Origin: Sanguinoderma infundibulare
Taxonomy: Eukaryota > Basidiomycota > Agaricomycetes > Polyporales > Polyporaceae
Direction of reading: 5' to 3'
Length of the DNA: 64,000 bases
NCBI GenBank assembly: GCA_032821775.1
Contig: JAVLRN010000008.1
Location: 1 to 64,000, forward strand
Both the position numbers and the translations under genes were made by a program. Positions 55,840-64,000 of the stretch are shown here, one piece after another; position 1 is the stretch's first letter, and each line of letters opens with the position of its first letter. The notes under the pieces are model-generated. The model made no database searches and had not been told where the DNA came from. It saw only the letters and a program-made list of their open reading frames with translations.

Positions 55840-56770
55840 CCGCAGCGCGCGCGGACGAAGCACAGTGAGCCGTCCTTGAATTCTTCCGCGCCCCGCCAGG
55901 GTACACTGTCATCTTCACAGCCAACGCCAGCGACGCACTCAAGCTGGTAGAAGAGTCCTTCTCCTTTACCTCCGGCAGCACATACGTCCTCGGAGCAGAC
56001 TCGCACAATAGCGTGCACGGCGTCCACCAGTTTGCAACTGCTCGCGGCGCACAGGTGTGCTACATCGAGTCAACCGATGTCGGCGGCGTGGACATCGCAG
56101 AGGCAAAGGTAACGTACATGTTCCCGTGATCCTTCCATCTCCGCGCACTAGGTCATCGGTATCCTCTCATGTCCCTCTGGGATCCCGGTCTGCCCTGAAC
56201 CACCTAATAGGCCGTCCTCGGGCACCACCGCCCACACGGCCGCCGTGCACCGAGTCTGTTCACGCTCACGGGCCAATCGAATGTATCGAACACAAAGAAC
56301 GCCCTTTCCCTCATCGAGTTCGCCGCGTCACAAGGCTATCCACGCTCCTCGACGCCGCCGCGCTGGCAATGACATCGGTGATCTCGCTCGCCGACACACC
56401 TGTGGACGCGATGGCGATCAGTTTCTACAAGATGTTCGGATTCCCGACTGGCGTCGGCGTGCTGGTCGCGAAAGAGCCGTTCCTGGCGCGCCTGGAGCAA
56501 GCCTGGTTCGCTGGCGGCACCGTCGACATCGTCCAGGCGCCTGGCGAAATCGTGACTATGGCGGCCGAGATGCACGAGCGTTTTGAGGTGCGCATCCGCG
56601 TTTGCGATCCCGTCCTTGGGAGGCATTATGGTTATCCTCAATGGCGGCGGTGGCCGCGGGCGAGTGCGAGTACGAGAGCGGGTTTGGCTGACTTTGGCGC
56701 ATTTTGCACTCCAGGACGGCACGATCTCGACCTCCTCCCTGGCTACGCTGTCTGCTCGCTGCCTTAATGG
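55840..56770 (+). pseudogene. Aminotransferase class V fragment (element copy 2)
   Basis: Colinear with 31690-32620. It has the same TGA before AVLEFFRAPPG, the same one-base loss after QGY (about 56337) and the same 3' truncation. Differences are scattered substitutions (for example GVGVLVAKE for GIGVLVAKE). Confidence 0.82.
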
Positions 56771-57408
56771 CTCTCTCTGTCCTGCTCGCCTGTTCTCATT
56801 CTGACTGTCGATTCGCAAGTGCCTCGGTCTCTGTTTGTCTCGCGGTGTTCTCATGCTGTCTTGCTGGTGATGTCTACGGTCCACAAATCGCGCGTTTGCG
56901 CGCTCTCTCTTTTTGTAATAGATGCCGTGATGTATTGTTGCTCCGCCCGCCAAAATTGATGATTTTGACCATTATTAAATTCCGTGTGCGTTGCATGGCC
57001 GTGGGCGAGCACCAGAGAAATGTCTGCCAGGGAGCCCACTATACAGCAACTACAGCCATTCACCGTACACTACCATACGCCGGGGGACTATTGTAGTCCT
57101 CTACCATATCTCCCCATTAGTCCTGCATGGTGCTACAATATATCCCCATTGATCCTACATGGCACTACAGGGAGTGCGCACCTATCCGACAGGCCACTAC
57201 AGTATTTCCCCCGGCTCCGGCGAAATCCTACAGCGCCCTGGAGCACGCTCAGCTGTAAACTGTAGGGAATCGGCGTCTCCGCGGGAAGGCTGCAGAGCCA
57301 GAATCTAAACTGGAATATCGGGTGAGGCACCTACTAACCACTACGATGGCTACAGAGCTAGTTGCATTATTACAGGTCTTTCTAAACCTCGAACCCGGAT
57401 TGCTGATG

Positions 57409-57737
57409 ATCATGCATGAGCTCGTGGACGTTGAGTCGCTGTAGTCGTGGCTGCTTGTCAATCCTGAGAACCCAGACATCGGATCGCGCTCTGACTGGTT
57501 ACGTTGGTTCGTCCCTATCAGGCTCTGAGTCATCGCTCATCGCTGAAACCCCGCCAGGAATTCCGAAACGAGGGCTGGCTGTAGCCTGGCATGCATTTTG
57601 GATACCCCGGTGTAGCATTCACAGTTCAGTTCACAACAGCGTATATAGAGGGAACAACATGCATCTAATGTTGAGAAGCTCCAGGCATGGTACGAGTAGT
57701 TCCAAAAGTGCGCTGTTTCACAACATAACCCATTCCT
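57409..57737. other. 3' flank of 7-TM copy G
   Basis: Relic sequence similar to 50350-50620 on the minus strand (FSGLTSSHDYSDSTSTSS against FSFTNSHDYSHVREL). No functional gene. Confidence 0.4.
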
Positions 57738-59436
57738 TTAGTCCGAATTTACTCTCCCGAGATACGTCCCTTTTTCCGCACGCTCGGCCTCGTCGAAAAT
57801 GGTGGAAGAGCCGTCGAGAGGTGAAGGTATGGCAATATGGATGACCGAATGTGGACGCCCGTCCTCGCTCATGGTCGCATCCGCCATGCAGGTGGTGTCC
57901 GTCATGACATCTACCTGCACAGGAGACAGCGGGACTGCACGCGCCACAGGGAGGGAGTACGCCGCCATGGACTGTTTCTCAACTTCGGACTTGTCGAGGG
58001 CGACGAGGATGATGATGACTGTCGGGTATAAACCCTACCAGCGCGGAGGGAACCGGGGCCAATTAACAAATAGATTCGCACTGTGGATATGGAGGTGGAC
58101 GCTTACGATGAATGCAACGAGACAGCCTTCCGTGAAGTACTGTACGCCAATCGTCCATGGCGATGCGGAAGAGTAGATAAACGAGGTTATTTCGCCAGAT
58201 AGAACTAGCGTCTGATAATAGTAGTTCAGTACGGCTTCGGTAGTACAGAGCGGAAAGTCCGTTACCCAGATGAGGCAGTACGTGATCCCGGACTCAATCA
58301 GCAACGTGAGGGCACGCTGCACTCGAGTTATTTGAGTGAAGCTTCCTTTCATCATCTGCCCGTGCGTCCTGCGGAGTCCGATGGGCCTCCCATCAGATAA
58401 GAGAAGCCTAGTAACTATGAAAACGCTCACCAAGCTTTGCAGCCAACCAGTAATGTCGCTACTACATTCGAGAAGAGCGACAAGCTGATGTCACATAGAC
58501 CGAAGAAGTCGTTTCCGGAAGATGCCTCCGGCCCCAATTTGATCACGGAGGAAATAGCAATGCTAATGAAAGAAAAGGAATCCGAACACGACTCAAGCGT
58601 CTCCATCAACGAAAGACCTAGTTGAGGCCATAAGCACAAGGCACAGAAATAACGACAGCGAACGAACCTAGAGTGACAACCGAGACCAGGTAACACAACA
58701 AGAGGACCCATCAGTTCTTGCTCCACAAGACCCAAACCCTCCACCAAACAATGGCATCGCCAATGAAAACCTGTCTGAGTTTGAGTGCGTATCCGCGACA
58801 ACGTCTCGAGTAACATACATTAAATGTAACGCTTGTCATGCCCACGCAGTAATATGTCGAATCCCATGCACCTCCGACCGTCAATGGACTAGGTGACGCA
58901 GGGATAGTTGTACAATACCCAGGTACGTATTCCTCGTATTCCCAGTTCCCGAAACAATCCGGAGGGGGTACTAGCGAGTACGTGGCGGATAAGTACGTTT
59001 CGATGTTGTGGAACGTCTTGAACTCTCCCACAAGCGCTGTGATCCAAGATACGACAGTGGCCAAGTACATTGCAGCGGTAGCATAGAGGAGGTATCTCCT
59101 GCTCCCTTTTAAACCCCGGCGACTGAGGAACGTTGTGAGCAAGGGCGAACTACGAGTGAATGCGACTTACATTAGTTTATTTGCAGCATACGCTGCACAA
59201 ATAGTGTATATCCCTTCACACGGGGATGAGGACACGTAGCAATCGACGAGATGTTGCAGACTCACCCATACACATCGTCGACAACAGCGCAGTCACCAGT
59301 GCAAGCTTCATGTTCCCCAGTCCATTGTTGAGGACATTGCTTAACTCTGTTGAAATGTCGCCCAAAGTATTGTATGGGAGTGTGAACGTTGAGTTCGACC
59401 CTTGGGTAAGGAGGATGCGTTGAGTGACACGGACAT
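57738..59436 (-). pseudogene. 7-TM membrane protein, copy G, exon 1 frameshift
   Basis: All eight exons and splice sites are present and their later frames are open (spans LLYATAAMYLATVVSWITALV, GDAIVWWRVWVLW, LCDISLSLFSNVVATLLVG, YPTVIIILVALDKSE). In exon 1 one base is missing: the plus strand has CTTGGGTAAGGAGG (59401-59414) where copy E has CTTGGGTGAAGGAGG. After MSVSLNASS the frame shifts and stops about 20 codons later. Either a young pseudogene or a sequence error. Confidence 0.75.
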
Positions 59437-60301
59437 GGGAGTGATGCGGGGTGGAGGTACCGCGCTTGGGGCTCCATGAAGCCGATCTTCAGTGCTGTTA
59501 AAGACCGCGGAATGAACGCCCGAGCGCGTCTCTTGAAGGGACGCAACACAGCATCCAACACAACAGCAACGCCTTCGGGGAGATACCATCTGTCACGAAT
59601 TAGAGTTTGGGATGTAACGTACCGAAACTTAACAAAGCGTCGAAACGCAAACAGACAGATGGACCTTGCGAACCATGCCCCGAGGACAGCACATATGGCG
59701 AAATGGGAACCACGGACATGACGGTGATGGAGCATGGGTGCGATCGTAATAGTGGGGGCTTCTGCCTGATTAAGGCCCCAATGAACGCTCAAGTGCGTCT
59801 CTTGAACCCGCGCCCAAGACAAGAACCACGCCTGCCCCGAGATACCATCTGTCGGAATTAGGGTGGCACTCGACAAGGCGTCGTGATACGGACGGACAAA
59901 TGGATGTCGCGTACGACGCCAAGAGGACACCATGCATTCCGAAATGAGAACCTGTTAGCCATTAGCAGATGCGAAATATCTAATGACGCGGCGCCAAATA
60001 CGGTTGAGTCACCGGCCAGTGTCCGAGCCGAGCAGAAGGTGAACTGACCATCGATGATCAACCTATGACTTCACGTACGTTTCCTCAGCCTTCCGTCGCC
60101 TCGAGCATCCTGATCCCGTGCACCTGGGCGGACGTCGAAGTCGATGTACTCGCGGCCGTCGGCGAACATTTGTCCGAACTTGGAACTCGCACTCCGGGTC
60201 GTTGTTTTCTCCCTGTCAAAGCGCAGTCTGAGGCTGTCACCGTCGCTGAAAACCCGCTGACATCCATCTCGGGTACCGCGCAAGGCACGAACGAAATATA
60301 C
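59437..60301. other. Tandem 5' flank blocks and inverted counterpart of 27452-27886
   Basis: 59437-59700 is the upstream block of copy G and 59720-60060 a second one. 59870-60301 matches 27250-27720 in reverse complement. The minus-strand frame near 60075-60280 (DREKTTTRSASSKFGQMFAD) is the same relic as in copy C. No functional gene is supported. Confidence 0.5.
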
Positions 60302-62109
60302 CTAATGCGGCCAACCTTTATGAGGCAGTCCTAAAACGTGCACCGTCTCTCCAGAGCCCACCATCGCCTTAGTCCAAGTGTCCTCTCCAAGACCAAGACC
60401 AAGACCCGTCCCGTTCTCCGCACACTCGACCCCGTCGAGCGTCTCGTCGCTCAACCGGGCAGAGGATCGGGGAAGACGCGGAGGGATGGCGACATGAATG
60501 ACCGAATGTCGGCGCACGCCGTCGCTCGTGTTCGCATCCGCCATGCAAGTGGTATCGGTCGTGACCTCTACCTGCAAAGCTTGACACCGCGCCACGTGGA
60601 GGGAGCACGCCACGGACTGCTTCTCGACTTCCGACTTGTCGAGGGCGACGAGGATGATGATGACCGTCGGGTACAAACCCTACCACCGCCGAGGGAACCA
60701 CGGTGAATCAGAGGTTAGCACATAGATTCGCATGGGGGATACGGACGCGGAGGCTCACGACGAATGCTACCAGACAGCCTTCCGTGAAGCACTGCACACC
60801 GTTCGACCATGATAATGACCTTGGGGAGTGAAAGATGAACGGGGGTATTTGTCCAGACAAGACCAGTGCCTGATAAATCTGTTAAGCAGCGCTTCGACAA
60901 CACGGAGCGGAGCGTACGTTACCCAGAGGAGACAATACACGATCCCGGACTCAATCAGCAGCGTAAGTGCGCGCTGTACTCGAGTCACCTTAGGGAAGCT
61001 TCCTCTTATAATCTGCCCATGCTTCCTGCCCCGGAGTCTGATGAGTGGTTAGGTTGCAAAGCCCCGGTAACTAAGTGCTCACCAGGCTTTGTAGCCAACA
61101 AGGAACGTCGCCACCGTATTCGAGACGAGCGATAAACCGATGGCGCATACACCCCAGACGTCGTTTCCAAAAAATGCGCCCGGCTCGGTGACTTCGCCAA
61201 AACCGTCGAGGAGCTGCAAATATCGGGGTCTCGCACACGAGTTTATCATCTCCAGTAACCCAAACGCTAATCGTGGCCATAAGTGCGGGACACGGGAACG
61301 AGAGCAAGGAACGAACCTAGAGTGGCAAGCAAGAGCATGCAACATGACAAGCGGACCAGGCGGTTTTTGCCCCACAAGACCCATACTCTCCACCAAACAA
61401 TGGCATCGCCGATGAAAACCTGGGGCTGAGGCTGAACACGCATCCACGACTCCAAAGTCTCAAGCAACGTACGTTAAACGTCAGGCTCGTTGTGCCGACA
61501 CAGTCTTGCGTCGAATCCCATGCGCTGCTCCCGATCTTCAAACGACCAGGCGAGGCCGCAGGGAGTAGCGTACAATACGCAGGTACCGGTGTACCGCCCT
61601 CGTTTCCCGTGGGGAGAAGGAAACAGTTTTCGGGAGGTACAAGCGAGTACGCGGTCGACAAGCCCGTTTCGATCTCCTGGAGTATCTTGAACTCTGCCAC
61701 AAGCCCTGAGACCCAGGACACGACCGTTGCCAAGTACATTGCCGCAGTAACGTAGAGAAGGTTCCTCCTGTTTCCCTCTAGACCCCTGCGACTGCAGTAT
61801 GTCGTGAGCAACAGAAAAAATTACATCCGGCGACTTACATCAGTCGTTTGACAGCATAGACGGCACAAATAGTATATATTCCTTGATACGAATATGAGCC
61901 TGTCTAGTTATCGATGCACTGTTTAATGTTTAGCACTCACCCATAAAGATTGTTGACAATAACGAAGCAACCATCTGAAGTTTTATCTTGTCTACCCCCT
62001 CCGTTTTGATATCACCTAACTGCCACGAAATGCCGCGCAACGTATTGTACGGGATTGCGAACGTCGATTCCGACCCTTGGAAGGAGGACGCGTTGAGTGA
62101 CACGGACAT
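60302..62109 (-). CDS. 7-TM membrane protein, family copy H
   Basis: Eight exons from MSVSLNASSFQGSESTF at 62109 to a tail ending LGLPHKGWPH. It is the most diverged copy: loop sequence LLPTGNEGGTPVPAYC, exon 5 with YLQLLDGFGEVTEPGAFFGN. Spans are intact (LLYVTAAMYLATVVSWVSGLV, GDAIVWWRVWVLWGKN, VCAIGLSLVSNTVATFLVG, TLLIESGIVYCLLW, YPTVIIILVALDKSE). No stop or frameshift. Copy C at 26945 is the remnant of its inverted counterpart. Confidence 0.8.
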
Positions 62110-62559
62110 GGCAGTGATGCAGGGTGGACGTAACGCGGTTGGGGCTCCATGAAGCAGACCTATTAAGGACCGGATGAACGCCCAAGCGCGTCACACTCCA
62201 CAGCATCCAGCACAGGAGCGACGCCTCCCCCGAGGTACCATATGTCATAGATTAGAGTTGTGCAACGCAACTTACGATTTGGAAACTTACTGCAGCGCCT
62301 CTATGCAGACGAATAGATGGCTGATCGGAAAAGACACCTGGAGTGCCTTGTCCACAATGTGAGAATTAATAATCAAATCACATCTCACGCACGTTTCACT
62401 ATGTATCCCTTATCTTCCCATGGAGACCGCTGCGAGCTGGACTCGCTCACGCGCATCATCTCAAGGATACGCGTCCAGGTTATTCGCGGAGCCTCCGAAA
62501 CGGCGAGGCACGGGTGCACGCGCGCTGGAAACAGCGTTTCATCACCGCGGTCGGTCTCG
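62110..62559. other. 5' flank of copy H plus shared block
   Basis: 62110-62290 is a diverged family upstream block. 62410-62600 repeats the block at 26690-26940 in reverse complement, but lacks about 90 bp of its middle. No gene. Confidence 0.5.
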
Positions 62560-62880
62560 CGCGGTGCTCACAGCAGTCCTACAACAAAGTTGTCGTCAGC
62601 ACGATCATGACTGAATCGAAGGCGCCTGGCCCACAAGCGCGATCTGGTCAGCAACGCCAACTCGGGTCTAGGACTCAACTCCGGTGTTCGCGGGAACCGT
62701 CCGCACACTGCAAAGTACACACGCACACCGCCACCCGACAGTGAGGAGCTGGCGGACGCGGGGACGACAATGCATTCCCATATTCGCACCTTCTTGTAGT
62801 CGATTTTAACGTTTGCCGGCGTCCGGTGGCGGGGGAGCAAGCCTCGATGCGCTATGCGGCAGGACAGTGCTGTTCGATGG
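62560..62880 (-). pseudogene. Urea carboxylase relic, second copy
   Basis: The minus strand reads TPANVKIDYKKVRIWECIVV and VRVYFAVCGRFPRTPE (AHS2 region), then at 62830-62880 a piece of exon 2. Compared with its inverted counterpart at 25590-26660, about 0.8 kb between these two pieces has been deleted. Confidence 0.8.
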
Positions 62881-62979
62881 AGGGAACTTGAGGGAGCTGC
62901 ATGAAACGAAAAACTCACCATGACGCCCACCCTTCCCATACCCGACCCATCGTCCAAGCAGCGAGAAACCTTGCCCTCA

Positions 62980-63280
62980 TTCCAACGCTATGACAAGCAA
63001 GCAGGACGATGACTGTCCCATCCCTCACCCCGGTGGAACGCATGACCTCGAGCGATGAGCGTCCGACGAGCTGCGTGGGGGTGTCGAGGGCAAGACAAGA
63101 GCCTCCCAGTCGATTTGTCGCGGATGCTGAGCCCATCTCGGCGTCGGATGCGGAGGATCTGCAGATCGGGTGGGCCTATCGGCGAGCCATTGCGAGGGAC
63201 GCGATATGTAGGTAGCTGTAGCCGCAGCGCAAAGTCGGTATCGCGGAGGACACCATATGCAGCCCAAGGGTTATGAATAA
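62980..63280 (-). pseudogene. Fragment of the WDR48-like gene 5' end
   Basis: Inverted counterpart of 25183-25490, with the same lost frame; TPRWAQHPRQIDWEALVLPS can be read on the minus strand. Similarity to the intact gene at 36322 covers roughly its first 110 codons. Confidence 0.75.
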
Positions 63281-63378
63281 TAGAGTCGAGATGGACGTGC
63301 CGATGGCAGTGCAGGCTCTTACTCACGCCTTGCCCGCCATCAAAGAGACGAATAGCAACAATCGACACAGTAAGTATT

Positions 63379-63450
63379 TCCGATATGGTGTAGTGGCTAA
63401 CATTATCGCCTCTCACGCGATAGCCCGGGGTTCGATTCCCCGTGTCGGAA
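63379..63450 (+). tRNA. tRNA-Glu(CUC)
   Basis: A clean 72-nt cloverleaf: acceptor TCCGATA/TGTCGGA, anticodon stem ATCGC/GCGAT with loop CTCTCAC (anticodon CUC), T-arm CGGGG-TTCGATT-CCCCG, discriminator A. No intron. This is the best of the tRNA-Glu copies in the window and probably functional. Confidence 0.92.
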
Positions 63451-63890
63451 TGCCATGATGGGCATTTGTTTTTGTCTCCGATGAATTGCGCTGCACTTGC
63501 GGCCGCCGCAATCTCGAGTCCATTTATGACGCACGGGCGATATGTATCCCCGAGGTCGCCCTAGGTATAGTGTCTTCCCAACCGGAACCCGTACTTGTCA
63601 GTGAAGACACCAGTATCACTGTCCTATAGGACCCCTTCGGTTGGGCTCCCGATTTCGGCTGACGGTTCGCTCGTTGCACAGTAAGTATCAATTTTCAATG
63701 TCAAATATTACAAAATATCAATGTCCAACTTTCCCAACGTAATCCTTCCGTAGGTCGTCAGTGCTGACTTCAGCTGACCATCAGACTTAGCAGTTGTTAG
63801 CAGCGCACGAGCCCTGTCATGCAGAAGGCACAGAGCAGCTCAGAATACCACCCACTGCGTCGACGGTAAGCAGCAAACACTACCACTCAC
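63451..63890. other. Arm of an inverted repeat, gene-free
   Basis: Reverse complement of about 24304-25019 with some deletions. Contains the same A/T-rich tract (63690-63730). No gene. Confidence 0.6.
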
Positions 63891-64000
63891 CGAGATGAAG
63901 CGGTAGCTCTGGTCGCTCGGGTTCAGCGTCTTGCAGAACCCGGTCGCCGTGAAGTCGAACCCGACGTTCTGGCACGTGCAGCTCCCGCTGTTGGACGTGA
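63891..64000 (-). CDS. Cys-rich, probably secreted protein, exon cut by window end
   Basis: Nearly identical to the end of the exon at 23941-24303 on the other strand: SNSGSCTCQNVGFDFTATGF and then CKTLNPSDQSYRFIS before a GTGAGT donor. The window ends inside the exon, so the rest lies beyond 64000. This copy may be the intact one. Confidence 0.5.

Larger units (their letters stand above)
54647..57408 (+). mobile_element. CATCAG element, copy 2 (2762 bp)
   Basis: Same orientation and contents as copy 1 and very similar along its whole length. Left end CATCAGCAAAAGCGC, right end the complement of CATCAGCAATCCGGG. Flanked by AT on each side (54645-54646 and 57409-57410). The target differs from that of copy 1, so this is a separate insertion, not part of a segmental duplication. 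CTACA/TGTAG motifs crowd both ends. Confidence 0.82.

Overview
This window is one chromosome end of a filamentous basidiomycete, most likely an Agaricomycete. It starts with about 24 copies of CCCTAA (the C-rich strand of a TTAGGG telomere). Its genes are cut by many 50-70 nt GT-AG introns. Recognisable families are fungal: a seven-helix membrane protein family, an SNG1-type membrane protein, a WDR48/Bun107-like WD40 protein, urea carboxylase and a COX VIIc subunit. Gene models were read by eye from splice signals and reading frame. No search was run, so family names rest on motifs.

Layout. 1-1020: telomere plus two tandem 436-bp subtelomeric repeats separated by interstitial telomeric tracts. 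1021-6845: two tandem modules, each with an uncharacterised gene facing the telomere, a spacer, a 25-bp palindromic satellite and a short telomere-like junction. The outer gene is long; the inner copy is cut short. Both keep the same 12-nt micro-exon. 6848-19947: a mostly unique stretch with a kinase relic, COX VIIc, an intron-containing tRNA-Thr(UGU), a hypothetical gene, an intact 15-exon stand-alone urea carboxylase and an SNG1-like gene with 10-nt and 6-nt micro-exons. 20083-64000: a mosaic of segmental duplications around an intact WDR48-like gene (36322-40708).

The mosaic repeats a short list of parts: a 7-TM membrane protein gene (seven full-length loci plus one 3' fragment), an HNH-nuclease gene placed tail-to-tail with it (four loci, most of them broken), a fragment of the WDR48 5' end (four loci), tRNA-Glu(CUC) or relics of it, and decayed pieces of urea carboxylase and of a CK1-like kinase. 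About 24-30 kb is repeated in inverted orientation at about 57.5-64 kb, with separate losses on each side.

The strongest candidate for something undescribed is a 2.64-2.76 kb mobile element present three times (30491-33243, 33634-36271, 54647-57408). Its ends are the inverted repeat CATCAGCAAA, each copy is flanked by a 2-bp target duplication (GA, GT, AT), and its ends are dense in CTACA/TGTAG. No transposase is visible. One copy sits inside the first coding exon of an HNH gene. Removing the element plus one 2-bp duplication restores a continuous frame, and an uninterrupted paralogue confirms the empty site. Two copies carry a dead aminotransferase class V gene fragment sharing the same frameshift. 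A third ends 50 bp before the WDR48 start codon.
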